NCBI GenBank assembly: GCA_900549995.1
Contig: URQQ01000002.1
Span: 62,001-126,000, forward strand
Direction: 5' to 3'
Length of the DNA: 64,000 nt
From: an uncultured Lachnospiraceae bacterium
GTDB taxonomy: Bacteria > Bacillota > Clostridia > Lachnospirales > Lachnospiraceae
The translations under genes and the position numbers were made by a program. This document shows, in pieces, positions 50,962 to 58,436 of the stretch (position 1 is the first letter of the stretch; every line of letters starts with the position of its first letter). The notes beneath the pieces are model-generated. The model did not search any database. It saw only the letters and a program-made list of their open reading frames with translations, and was not told the origin of the DNA.

Positions 50962-51414
50962 TCAATGGTTTTCTAATAATTCTAACATGAGGTTCAGTTT
51001 TCCTTCACTTTCCACATACGCATACTGTCCCGTACGATACTGCCCTGTCTGCACAGCCGGAATCTGATTCTTTCGCAATGTCTCCAAAATCTCATCCATG
51101 TGCTGAATCTCAATCCCTATATGATGGAATCCTTCTCCCTTTTGATCCAGATACTCTCTCCATGTGCTGTCATTCTCATCTGGCTCCATCAGTTCCACAC
51201 GGAGAGTATCCAGCTGTAAAAATGCCTGCTTCGCCCTGGCCGGTGTAGAAGCTCCCCGATACATGACATTGGCTTCCTCTTTACTGCCGGTCCATTTCAC
51301 AGCCGGTTTTTCCAGATGAAATACCTTACAGTATTCCTCCAGTGTTTTCTCAATATCTTTTACCACGATTGCAATATGGGAAAATTTTGCCTCTTCCCCC
51401 GCTTTCATATTCAT
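50962..51414 (-). CDS. VOC-family protein 1 (metal ligands present)
   Basis: 150 residues with two beta-alpha-beta-beta-beta repeats. All four usual metal ligands are visible: His in KFSHIAIVV (about 12), Glu in RVELMEP (about 76), His in GFHHIGIEI (about 98) and Glu in MLELLE (about 146). The layout is closest to methylmalonyl-CoA epimerase-like VOC members. It starts MNMKAGEEAK after AAGGAGG. It is one of three VOC genes in the cluster, a high number for a sugar locus. Possible roles are epimerase, isomerase or lyase. Confidence 0.82.
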   Translation of the reverse strand: MNMKAGEEAKFSHIAIVVKDIEKTLEEYCKVFHLEKPAVKWTGSKEEANVMYRGASTPARAKQAFLQLDTLRVELMEPDENDSTWREYLDQKGEGFHHIGIEIQHMDEILETLRKNQIPAVQTGQYRTGQYAYVESEGKLNLMLELLENH

Positions 51415-51434
51415 AAGTATCCTCCTTGTCCCGT

Positions 51435-52136
51435 CTACAGCGGCATCGGCCTTCCGGTGGAATCAATAAATGCTATTTTAGAATAAATCTTCTTTTTGCG
51501 TTCCAGGATATCCAAAATTCCATTGGCGATATCTTCCGGGTCCGCAGGCGCATCCGTCCCGCCCATATTGGTGCGCATCCATCCCGGATGAACTGCATAA
51601 ACCAGAATGTCCTTTGGTTTCAGATATTCCCGCAGCCTTTCAGAAAACATATTCAGTGCCGTCTTTGACATGCTGTAGGGATAATTTGTCTCAAACGCAT
51701 TGATGATCGTCCCTGCTTCTGATGATATATTTACAATCACCTGCTCTTTCCCCCGGTACAGCTTTGGCAATAATGCCTGGATGACCCGCATTGGCCCGAT
51801 GGTATTAACTTCAAATGACTCTGTCATTTTCGACAGGTCAAGATCCTCAATTGTTTTTTCTCTCTCTATCATAACTGCCGCATTATTTACAATCGCATCC
51901 AGCCTGCCGCCCTGCCGGGATATCTCTTCCGATGCTTTCCTGATACTGCCTGCATCCGTCACATCCATGACAATTGGATGCATGGATGCGGCAAATCTTC
52001 CTCTGCAGTCATTGAATTCTTCTGCGACATGTGACAGCGAATGGGCTGCCGCGTATACGGTATGCCCTCTCTGCAGGGCAAGGCGTGTCATGCAGACTCC
52101 AAGCCCCTGCCCCGCTCCGGTGATTAATATGTCCAT
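51435..52136 (-). CDS. SDR-family oxidoreductase (CsgA/sniffer-like)
   Basis: 233 residues. The cofactor loop is ITGAGQGLGVCMTRLAL (5–21), NNAAV (about 88) is the SDR stabilising motif, and the catalytic SSEAG…YPYSMSK (about 138–156) is intact. It belongs to the shorter CsgA-like SDR group of unknown substrates. It sits between two VOC genes and overlaps neither; it is likely to act on the same pathway. The ending FIDSTGRPMPL is unusual and may form a C-terminal lid. Confidence 0.82.
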   Translation of the reverse strand: MDILITGAGQGLGVCMTRLALQRGHTVYAAAHSLSHVAEEFNDCRGRFAASMHPIVMDVTDAGSIRKASEEISRQGGRLDAIVNNAAVMIEREKTIEDLDLSKMTESFEVNTIGPMRVIQALLPKLYRGKEQVIVNISSEAGTIINAFETNYPYSMSKTALNMFSERLREYLKPKDILVYAVHPGWMRTNMGGTDAPADPEDIANGILDILERKKKIYSKIAFIDSTGRPMPL

Positions 52137-52148
52137 ATATGTACGCTC

Positions 52149-52628
52149 CTATTTCTCACGGGACTGCCTCTCTTTTAACTCAATCGTAACACCAAGCTTT
52201 TCCTGTGTTTCAAAATAAGCATAACGTTCAAACATTTTCTCTTCCACAAATGTCATCGGATATCCGCCCTGTTCCATCAGGTCAATCTGGTGCTCAAAAC
52301 CATCTACATAAAAAGAGATAAAGCAGACACCCGGTCCATAATTTTTCAGATATTCAAGCCATGGACTGGGGGTATCATCAAAAGGCTCTACAATTTCCAG
52401 ATAAACCGGGTCCAGATTGACAATACAGGATTTTAATTTGGGTGTGACTTCTTCTCCTCTCAGCTTTTTGTAAGCCCCTTCCAACGGCTTTTTTAAAGGA
52501 TCCGGATAGCGGACCACCGCTTCTTCTTTCAGGTCAAAAAGCTCATTGTACCGCTTTGCAGCTTCTTCAATGTCCTTTACTACAATTCCTATTTTCACGA
52601 TTTTCGTACTGTTTAATTTCTCGCTCAC
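52149..52628 (-). CDS. VOC-family protein 2 (metal-binding His residues missing)
   Basis: 159 residues, alignable with VOC protein 1 through IGIVVKDIEEAAKRY and VYLEIVEPFDD. The first and third ligand positions are changed: IVKIGIVV (Lys for His) and VCFISFYV (Phe for His), while both Glu positions (LEIVEP, TIELKE) remain. It may be metal-free, inactive, or a structural partner of VOC protein 1. It overlaps the next upstream VOC gene by 4 bases (ATGA), so they are co-translated. Confidence 0.78.
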   Translation of the reverse strand: MSEKLNSTKIVKIGIVVKDIEEAAKRYNELFDLKEEAVVRYPDPLKKPLEGAYKKLRGEEVTPKLKSCIVNLDPVYLEIVEPFDDTPSPWLEYLKNYGPGVCFISFYVDGFEHQIDLMEQGGYPMTFVEEKMFERYAYFETQEKLGVTIELKERQSREK

Positions 52629-53068
52629 GCTGTCTCCTCCTGCTGTTTTTTCTTTAAGAACTGCATCTGCGGAGATTCTTCTCCCAACTGCATTAACTCC
52701 ACACGGTTACGGTCCGGATCTCTCACCCAGCACTGCCAGTTATTGTCGATTCCGAATTTTACCGGACGGTCCAGTTCACAGCCTGCTTTCTCGATCTTCT
52801 CAGCAATGGCGTGGATATCAGACACTTCAAAACATAAATGTGAAAATCCGATATTCTCGTTGGCATACTCTGTGTAATTCACTCCTCCATAGAATAATTC
52901 TATGAACTGGCTGCCCCCTGCATATAAGTAGACGATCCATGGCTCCCCTGTATTAGGCTCTGCCATTTCAAATGCCTTTTCAAATCCCAATACATCACAG
53001 TAAAATGCAATTGATTTCTCCATGTCAGAAACGTTTAACGCTGTATGTGCTAATCCTTGTACGATCAT
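52625..53068 (-). CDS. VOC-family protein 3 (glyoxalase I-like)
   Basis: 147 residues from the ATG at 53068; GGAGG lies 8 bases upstream, whereas an in-frame TTG overlaps that site. The metal ligands are all present: His in LAHTALNV (7), Glu in FIELFYG (about 58), His in FSHLCFEV (about 77) and Glu in RVELMQL (about 124). VRDPDRNRVELMQ is the usual glyoxalase/dioxygenase ending. It could be a lactoylglutathione-lyase-like isomerase or an extradiol-type enzyme. It follows the permease gene by 30 bases. Confidence 0.83.
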   Translation of the reverse strand: MIVQGLAHTALNVSDMEKSIAFYCDVLGFEKAFEMAEPNTGEPWIVYLYAGGSQFIELFYGGVNYTEYANENIGFSHLCFEVSDIHAIAEKIEKAGCELDRPVKFGIDNNWQCWVRDPDRNRVELMQLGEESPQMQFLKKKQQEETA

Positions 53069-53098
53069 ATTTTTATCCTCCAATTTTAAAATTAGTAA

Positions 53099-53938
53099 CT
53101 ATCCTTTGACACTTCCTTCTGCAATTCCTTTTACAAATACTTTATTGCAGAGCATGAAGATCAGTATGACAGGTATCGAAATTACCGCGCCGGAAGCCAT
53201 GATGGCACCCCAGTCTATGATAAATTCTCCTTTGAACATATTGATGGCGATCGGAAGTGTTCTTACATTCTCTGAATTTGTCAGATTCAATGCAAAAATA
53301 AATTCTTCCCAGGTCGCTAAAAATGTATAAATTGCAACCGATATCAGTCCGGGTCTTGCGATTGGTATGACAATCCTGCACAGGATTCCAAGCTTCGAAG
53401 CCCCGTCAAGCCTTGCCGCCTCTTCAAGCTCTATTGATACTCCGTCAAAAAATCCTTTCAGCATCAATGTTGCAAGCGGCACTGTGATTGCCACATCCGG
53501 CAGAATCAGGGAAAAGTGTGTATCCATCAGGCCGATTTTGGAAAATACCAGGTAGATTGGTATAATCAGGACAACCGCAGGCATCATCTGTCCATATAAA
53601 AGTCCCACATACATTGCCTTTTTTCCCTTAAAACGATATCTGGAAAATCCATATCCCGCCAGGCATCCAAGTACCACGGTGAGAAATGTCGCGGTCACCG
53701 AGATAATCACACTGTTTAAAAACGCCCTCGGAATCCCGCTGTCAAATATTACACGAATGTAATTCTCAAATGTCACACGTTCTATCGCAAATGTCGGGGG
53801 CGACGAATAAATCTCAGACTGGCCTTTTAAAGAAGAATCGAACATCCATAAAATAGGAAACACCGCGATGATCACCATAGCTGCTAAAAAAAGATGAACC
53901 AATGTTGTCTTTATCGTCTCTTTTGTTTTTTTCTGCAT
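53099..53938 (-). CDS. Carbohydrate ABC transporter permease (MalG-like)
   Basis: 279 residues with six membrane helices. The EAA loop LEEAARLDGASKLGILCRIVIPIARPGL (about 178–205; consensus EAA---G---------I-LP) contacts the ATPase. The start overlaps the stop of the upstream permease by one base. It forms the channel with that protein. No ATPase gene is present in the cluster, so a shared MsmK-type ATPase is expected from elsewhere in the genome. Confidence 0.93.
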   Translation of the reverse strand: MQKKTKETIKTTLVHLFLAAMVIIAVFPILWMFDSSLKGQSEIYSSPPTFAIERVTFENYIRVIFDSGIPRAFLNSVIISVTATFLTVVLGCLAGYGFSRYRFKGKKAMYVGLLYGQMMPAVVLIIPIYLVFSKIGLMDTHFSLILPDVAITVPLATLMLKGFFDGVSIELEEAARLDGASKLGILCRIVIPIARPGLISVAIYTFLATWEEFIFALNLTNSENVRTLPIAINMFKGEFIIDWGAIMASGAVISIPVILIFMLCNKVFVKGIAEGSVKG

Positions 53939-54831
53939 CAGTCTTCGTCACCTCCAATCGTTGATTTGATATAAATACTGCTGAATAATGCTACGATTAC
54001 GAATAATATGCTGCTCGCCGTCGCTGCCCTGCCGAAGTTAAAGTTCTGGAATGCTTCTTTGTAAATGAACATCGACAATACCTGAGATGAAGTTCCCGGG
54101 CCTCCGCCTGTCAATACGAAGATAAAGGTGAACGCGTTCAGTGTCCAGATTGTCAAAAGCAATACGACGGTCTTACATGTTCCTGAGATATGGGGCCATG
54201 TAATTACTTTAAAGCGGTTCCATACATTAGCTCCATCCACGGCCGCCGCATCATGGAGACTTCCCGGCACCGACTGAAGTGCGGCCTCAATATATAATAT
54301 GACAAGAGGAAACATCTTCCATGTGTTCACAATGATGGCAGAGATCAGAGCCAGCTCTTTGCTGCCAGTCCATGGCAGCGCCGAGTCGATGATGCCCAAA
54401 TTCATCAATATGGTATTCAAAATCCCAAAATCCGAGTGATACATCCACTTCCATACCATACTTCCGATCACTGCCGGCAGTATCCAGGGAAGCATGATCA
54501 GACATCTCCATATCCCCCTGCAGCGGACTCTGTCCTGAGATAAAACCAGAGCACATATAAACCCAATCGCAAACTGGAACAATACACTGAAAAATGTCCA
54601 GATGACTGTATTCTTTAATGCGTTTAAAAACCCCTTGTCTGTAAGCAGCATTTTGTACTGTTCAATTCCCACAAAATTCCAATCCGGGTTATAGATGGAT
54701 TTCTCAAAAAAACTCAATGAGATATTATACAGAAGTGGGAAAAGCATTACTGATGCCACTACTAACAGTGCCGGCACAATATATAATGTTCCCGTATCCT
54801 TTCGGCCAAGTTTCATCCTTTTTATTCTCAT
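53938..54831 (-). CDS. Carbohydrate ABC transporter permease (MalF-like)
   Basis: 297 residues, six membrane helices. The EAA loop reads HDAAAVDGANVWNRFKVITWPHI (about 190–212). The ending GGGPGTSSQVLSMFIYKEAF (about 245–264) is typical of the sugar-importing CUT1 MalF-like class. It lies between the binding protein gene (30 bases upstream) and the second permease. Confidence 0.93.
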   Translation of the reverse strand: MRIKRMKLGRKDTGTLYIVPALLVVASVMLFPLLYNISLSFFEKSIYNPDWNFVGIEQYKMLLTDKGFLNALKNTVIWTFFSVLFQFAIGFICALVLSQDRVRCRGIWRCLIMLPWILPAVIGSMVWKWMYHSDFGILNTILMNLGIIDSALPWTGSKELALISAIIVNTWKMFPLVILYIEAALQSVPGSLHDAAAVDGANVWNRFKVITWPHISGTCKTVVLLLTIWTLNAFTFIFVLTGGGPGTSSQVLSMFIYKEAFQNFNFGRAATASSILFVIVALFSSIYIKSTIGGDED

Positions 54832-54860
54832 TTTTATCTTCCCCTTCTGCCAGACAGTGT

Positions 54861-56135
54861 TTATAAGATCTGATTGATTTGTTCTGTTGCTTCAAGCATT
54901 GCTTCCTCTGCGGTAATTTCACCTGAGAGTGCTAACTGAATCTGCTCATACATGATCTGTCTGATCTGTGTCAGCTGCGGAATGACAGGCAGCGGATCAC
55001 CGTATTGGATTGCTTCTGCCAGATTCTTTAACAATGGATCACTCTCATATTTTTCATTGGTCTGCATTGATTTTCTTGCCGAAAATGTAGTAGAATATTC
55101 TACCGAAATCTCCGGTGATGCCAAAAATTCTGCCAACAGCCATGCCGCGTCCGGATTCTTGGAGTGTGCTGAGACTGCCGTACTCCATCCTGCAAAAATC
55201 GTCTTCCGTTCATTGCCTTCAAATACCGGAACCAGTGCAGTTGCCATATTGAGATCTGCGTTAATTCCCTGAATTGCTGAAATATCGTATGCCCCTGACA
55301 TAAAGGATGCTACTTTACCTTCACTGAATAATGTTCTGCCTGCGGCATTATCATTTTCCATAATGCTGTCCGGCACTACCTTCTTCTCTCTGTAAAGGTC
55401 TACGAAGAATTCAGCTACTTTTATCGCTTCTGGAGAGTCTAAGGTACAAACGCTGTTATCCTCATTCAGCACGCTTCCTCCGCCGCATAGAATCATATTA
55501 ATCAGCTGATATGAGGTATTTCCCCATTCACCGCCTGGGATTGCAATTCCTTTTGCCTCTCCTGCCTGGCTGATCTTTTCCGCGATCGGAAGAAATTCTT
55601 CCCATGTATCCGGCATGTCTTCATACCCAGCTGCCTCAAACAGATCTTTATTGTAGAAAATTCCATGTGTCTCTGCACGGTACGGCAATGCATATACGGA
55701 ATCGTTAAACTTTACTCCTTTTTGTGCCCCTTCATAAAAATCACTCATATCGTAATCATTTTCACTGATGTAATCATCCAGATTCAAAAGCCCTTTAGAC
55801 ATTGCGAACGTAGAAACCCATTCATTATTAATGCTGAGCAAATCCGGTCCGCTGCCGCTTGTCAGTGCAGTCAGATACTTATCTGACATTCCGTCACTTG
55901 GGAAAAATTCTACTTTCACTTTAATATCCGGATATTTCTCGTTGAACTTCTCAATAAGCCCCGGTGTAATATTCTCATTCCATGACGCATCCCACAATGT
56001 CAGTTCCGCGCTGATTTCTTCCGGAGCTTTTTTACTGTTGTCACTTTTTGTTTCTTTTTTCCCGGAACATCCAGCCAATGAACCGGTCACCATAACTCCT
56101 GCCAGAAACAAACTTAATACCTTTGATATTCTCAT
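54861..56135 (-). CDS. Sugar ABC transporter substrate-binding lipoprotein
   Basis: 424 residues from MRISKVLSLFLAG; AAAGGAGGAAG lies upstream, while a longer frame has none. The signal peptide ends in the lipobox SLAGC (Cys about 25), so it is anchored on the outer face of the membrane. The mature part is a CUT1-type solute-binding protein (SAELTLWDASWNENITPG, about 43–60; a hinge LPYRAETHGIFYNKDLFEAAGYEDMPDTWEE, quoted in part, about 150). Ligands of this class are oligosaccharides or glycosides. It is the first gene of the transporter operon. Confidence 0.93.
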   Translation of the reverse strand: MRISKVLSLFLAGVMVTGSLAGCSGKKETKSDNSKKAPEEISAELTLWDASWNENITPGLIEKFNEKYPDIKVKVEFFPSDGMSDKYLTALTSGSGPDLLSINNEWVSTFAMSKGLLNLDDYISENDYDMSDFYEGAQKGVKFNDSVYALPYRAETHGIFYNKDLFEAAGYEDMPDTWEEFLPIAEKISQAGEAKGIAIPGGEWGNTSYQLINMILCGGGSVLNEDNSVCTLDSPEAIKVAEFFVDLYREKKVVPDSIMENDNAAGRTLFSEGKVASFMSGAYDISAIQGINADLNMATALVPVFEGNERKTIFAGWSTAVSAHSKNPDAAWLLAEFLASPEISVEYSTTFSARKSMQTNEKYESDPLLKNLAEAIQYGDPLPVIPQLTQIRQIMYEQIQLALSGEITAEEAMLEATEQINQIL

Positions 56136-56183
56136 ATCACTTCCTCCTTTTTGTTTGTATGTTGTTACTTGTTTGCTGTCACC

Positions 56184-56192
56184 TGTATTACA
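56184..56192 (-). promoter_or_regulatory. Predicted GntR operator in the transporter promoter
   Basis: TGTAATACA, a perfect palindrome with the GntR core GT-N3-AC, 11 bases downstream of the -10 element. The same site is present in front of the GntR gene (57251–57259). Confidence 0.6.
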
Positions 56193-56203
56193 TCTATGCA
56201 CTG

Positions 56204-56232
56204 AGATTAACACGAATAGTTAAATCTGTCAA
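56204..56232 (-). promoter_or_regulatory. Sigma-A promoter of the catabolic operon
   Basis: TTGACA (56227–56232), 17 bases, TAATCT (56204–56209) on the minus strand. The transcript would start near 56197, and everything from the binding protein to GH3 could be on it. Confidence 0.75.
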
Positions 56233-56265
56233 TACACCGATTTATTTTATTGAATTATTATACAT

Positions 56266-56291
56266 ATTGCACAGTTTTCACACTGTGCAAT
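56266..56291. promoter_or_regulatory. Perfect palindrome upstream of the catabolic promoter
   Basis: ATTGCACAG (56266–56274) and CTGTGCAAT (56283–56291), separated by 8 bases, 34 bases upstream of the -35 element. A candidate activator site or RNA hairpin. Confidence 0.45.
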
Positions 56292-56470
56292 AGTTCAGTG
56301 TGCACCATAGCAGTCACTCCATTTGATAGCATTTCTCTTTTACCCGACAGCATAGACGTGAATATGAACCTTGCTTGCTGCGGGTCAGGCTGGTACCACT
56401 TCTTACCACCACAGTACTTTTCCAGGTTATAAAACAAAGTGGACAAATTCAAATAACTTTTCCAGGCAAC
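56292..56470. other. Intergenic region between the GntR terminator and the catabolic promoter
   Basis: About 180 bases. A 73-residue open frame crosses it on the minus strand, but it has no ribosome site and no recognisable relatives, so it is not called. No other structure was found. Confidence 0.4.
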
Positions 56471-56521
56471 AAAAAACACCCTGCCAATCTGTTTATCACA
56501 TAGATAAACATCAGCAGAGTG
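56471..56521 (-). terminator. Terminator of the GntR gene
   Basis: On the minus strand ACACTCTGC pairs with GCAGGGTGT and an inner TGTTTATC with GATAAACA, followed by six T. It lies a few bases after the stop codon, so the regulator is transcribed separately from the transporter. Confidence 0.85.
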
Positions 56522-56527
56522 TCTCTG

Positions 56528-57226
56528 TTATTCTTCGTTATGTTTGAAATACATCTTGTTCTTCTGGATATGTTCCCTCATGGTTTCTCTTGCCAGTTTT
56601 TCATCATGATCTTCGATTGCCTTCAGAATTTTTTTATGATAAAAAACACCATTTTCGCATCCCATTTTATCAATTACTTCTTCCATGGAATGCTCCAATA
56701 CATCCCGCAAAATAGAGATTGTTTTGATAATCATGACGTTCTTTGTAATCTGGGACACTTTAAAGTGAAAGTCCAGGTCCGCCCGTCCAAATCCTTTCAA
56801 ATCCAGACTTTCTTTACATCTGATCATACGCTCCAGAATATCTTTTAAATCATTGATATCCTCCTCTGTTGCTCTGACCGCCGCAAGCCTCGCACATTCT
56901 GTTTCGATAATTTCACGGAATTCAAATACCTGTAAAGCAGTATCCTCTTCCAGATACATTGTAGGAATCAGGGCATTCATACTTTCACCTACGTCCAGCT
57001 CCTTCACAAATGATCCTTCCCCAAGCCTCGTCTCCAATAATCCCAGTGCATTCAGCTTCTGTAATGCCTGCCTTACCGTAATACGGCTTACGCCGAATTT
57101 ATCCGCCAGATCATTCTCTGACGGGATCTTGTCTCCCGGCGCCCATTCACCATCTATAAGTAGTTGTTTCAACTGCTGAAAAACCTGTTCCCCAACATTC
57201 ACACGCTTAATTGGTTTGATACTCAT
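56528..57226 (-). CDS. GntR-family regulator, FCD subfamily
   Basis: 232 residues. The N-terminal winged helix is typical: QQLKQLLIDGEWAPGDKIPSENDLADKFGVSRITVRQALQKLNALGLLETRLGEGSFV spans about 17–74 (motif core SENDLA and SRITVRQAL). The FCD ligand domain (about 90–225) has the conserved acidic/His positions that bind metal and an acid ligand (DLDFHFKVSQ, about 148). Such regulators usually repress until a sugar acid or similar effector binds. The gene faces the same way as the catabolic operon. A TGTAATACA site in its own promoter points to autoregulation. Confidence 0.92.
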   Translation of the reverse strand: MSIKPIKRVNVGEQVFQQLKQLLIDGEWAPGDKIPSENDLADKFGVSRITVRQALQKLNALGLLETRLGEGSFVKELDVGESMNALIPTMYLEEDTALQVFEFREIIETECARLAAVRATEEDINDLKDILERMIRCKESLDLKGFGRADLDFHFKVSQITKNVMIIKTISILRDVLEHSMEEVIDKMGCENGVFYHKKILKAIEDHDEKLARETMREHIQKNKMYFKHNEE

Positions 57227-57250
57227 ATTATAACCTCCCGACTGGTATGC

Positions 57251-57259
57251 TGTATTACA
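57251..57259 (-). promoter_or_regulatory. Predicted GntR operator in its own promoter
   Basis: TGTAATACA, identical to the site at 56184–56192, about 15 bases downstream of the -10 element. Confidence 0.6.
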
Positions 57260-57274
57260 ACCTGTTTATTTAGA

Positions 57275-57302
57275 TTATTACCTAATATATCCATAATGTC
57301 AA
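57275..57302 (-). promoter_or_regulatory. Sigma-A promoter of the GntR gene
   Basis: TTGACA (57297–57302), 16 bases, TAATAA (57275–57280) on the minus strand. Confidence 0.7.
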
Positions 57303-57429
57303 GGTATAAACAGATTGAGGGCTAATTTTTGCTACTTTTTGGAAGTTTATTCTAGAAAACTAAGTGTATATATTTCTATATCATTTACACTTTTCCTTAA
57401 TAACTCTCACTCTGTTTATGTAACCCGAA
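57303..57429. other. Intergenic stretch between the GntR gene and TA copy 2
   Basis: AT-rich, about 130 bases, no gene or further promoter seen. The toxin module begins at 57430. Confidence 0.4.
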
Positions 57430-57436
57430 AAGTGTT

Positions 57437-57465
57437 TTGACTTTCAAATACAGATTTGCTATGAT
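57437..57465 (+). promoter_or_regulatory. Toxin promoter, copy 2
   Basis: TTGACT (57437–57442), 17 bases, TATGAT (57460–57465), identical to copy 1. Confidence 0.85.
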
Positions 57466-57551
57466 AGCATCAGGTGCTACCTTACGGTAGGCGGTTTGCC
57501 CCTCTTCGCAGGGGATTCGTCCCCTGACTTTTGGAAAGGGGATGATGCGTC

Positions 57552-57641
57552 ATGAGTGATTATGAAATTCTAAGTTTAATGTTAGCTATTTTGACATTAA
57601 TTGTCATGATACTTCTTCACTACATAGACACAAAAAAATAG
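57552..57641 (+). CDS. Type I toxin, holin-like membrane peptide (copy 2)
   Basis: 29 residues: MSDYEILSLMLAILTLIVMI then LLHYIDTKK. Compared with copy 1 only three hydrophobic residues of the helix have changed (V to M, T to A, V to I), all conservative, so the peptide is under selection. The ribosome site and leader are identical to copy 1. The stop is TAG here instead of TAA and is part of a changed but still perfect terminator stem. Confidence 0.85.
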   Translation: MSDYEILSLMLAILTLIVMILLHYIDTKK

Positions 57642-57674
57642 ACCGCCAATCCTAGCAGATTCGGTCTATTTTTT
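57633..57674. terminator. Bidirectional terminator of the TA module, copy 2
   Basis: AAAAAATAGACCG (57633–57645) pairs perfectly with CGGTCTATTTTTT (57662–57674). Compared with copy 1 both arms have changed together (AACCG/CGGTT to GACCG/CGGTC), clear covariation. Confidence 0.88.
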
Positions 57675-57716
57675 ACTAATTTGCCGGGCACACCGTTTAT
57701 CGGCAGCACCTTTTAT
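57633..57716 (-). ncRNA. Predicted antisense RNA antitoxin, copy 2
   Basis: Begins near 57716 and ends at the shared terminator. The 5' part is almost identical to the copy 1 RNA and the 3' hairpin is different, so cross-talk between copies would rest on the 5' part. Confidence 0.62.
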
Positions 57717-57722
57717 ACAATT

Positions 57723-57751
57723 ATATTAGCAGAACAGGGATGAAATGTCAA
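57723..57751 (-). promoter_or_regulatory. Antisense RNA promoter, copy 2
   Basis: TTGACA (57746–57751), 17 bases, TAATAT (57723–57728), same as copy 1. Confidence 0.85.
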
Positions 57752-57769
57752 ATTTCTATTTTTCAACAT

Positions 57770-58435
57770 TTAACATTGACGGCTCCCTGCCCAGCAATCT
57801 TCTTCCCCGTCTACATAGCCATACATTGCCTCAAAAATAATTGCCACCGATGTCGCCCCGGCATCCTGAAAACCGATAGAACGCTCCATCAATGATTTGG
57901 CACGTCCAAACCGCGCCACATATGTCTTCGTACGTTCCACTCCTTCATAGGCTGCCTTATAAGCAGCTTCCAGTGTCTCTCTCATGTCTTCTGTATCTGC
58001 ATGTTCCATTGCGGCCACAGCCGGTTCCAAAGCATCCACCATTGTTTTATCACCCACCGAGGCTTTTCCCCGTGCTTTAACTGCCTCCAGTGCGCCTCTC
58101 ATAATCCGGGCAAAAAGACGCCCGTCTAATTCATTGAAACTCTCAAGCCCTTTCATGCCGCCCAGAAACATGGAACCGAAAATCACACCGGATGCTCCGC
58201 CCATGGAATTCAGCATCGTCATTCCTGTGGTCTTGAATACGGTATTTATATCTGCAAAAGGACGTTTTTCCATAAGGGCTGATTTTGCCTTTTCCATCCC
58301 TCCCGACATTCCGATTCCATGGTCTCCGTCCCCAATTCTGCTGTCCACCTCGGTCAGATAAGACCGGTTTTTAATAATGGCATCACAGGCGCAGATGATC
58401 ATATCCACGGTCTGCTCTGTATTTAATGTCCCCAT
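57770..58435 (-). CDS. dhaL: Dihydroxyacetone kinase, DhaL subunit
   Basis: 221 residues. The nucleotide/Mg site SRIGDGDHGIGMSGGME (about 31–47) with the three conserved Asp, MGGASGVIFGSMFLGG (about 76–91) and GRAKSLMERSIGFQDAGATS (about 175–194) are typical of DhaL/DAK2. DhaL carries ADP/ATP and phosphorylates DHA bound by DhaK. The start overlaps nothing; dhaK ends 1 base upstream. The PTS protein DhaM is not in the window, so either it lies elsewhere or the pair uses ATP directly; related kinases act on erythrulose. Confidence 0.92.
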   Translation of the reverse strand: MGTLNTEQTVDMIICACDAIIKNRSYLTEVDSRIGDGDHGIGMSGGMEKAKSALMEKRPFADINTVFKTTGMTMLNSMGGASGVIFGSMFLGGMKGLESFNELDGRLFARIMRGALEAVKARGKASVGDKTMVDALEPAVAAMEHADTEDMRETLEAAYKAAYEGVERTKTYVARFGRAKSLMERSIGFQDAGATSVAIIFEAMYGYVDGEEDCWAGSRQC

Positions 58436-58436
58436 A

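Larger units (their letters stand above)
57430..57757 (+). repeat. Type I toxin–antitoxin module, direct-repeat copy 2
   Basis: Direct repeat of 41457–41780 in the same orientation, about 16 kb away. The leader from the -35 to the 8th codon is identical and the last 70 bases nearly so (one base differs, cgg-C-agc). It ends 12 bases before the dhaL stop. Confidence 0.9.

Noticed and set aside
56258..56479. 73-codon open frame upstream of the transporter operon
   Set aside because: No ribosome site, no recognisable relatives, and it overlaps the GntR terminator and the palindrome. A decayed transposase was considered but could not be supported.
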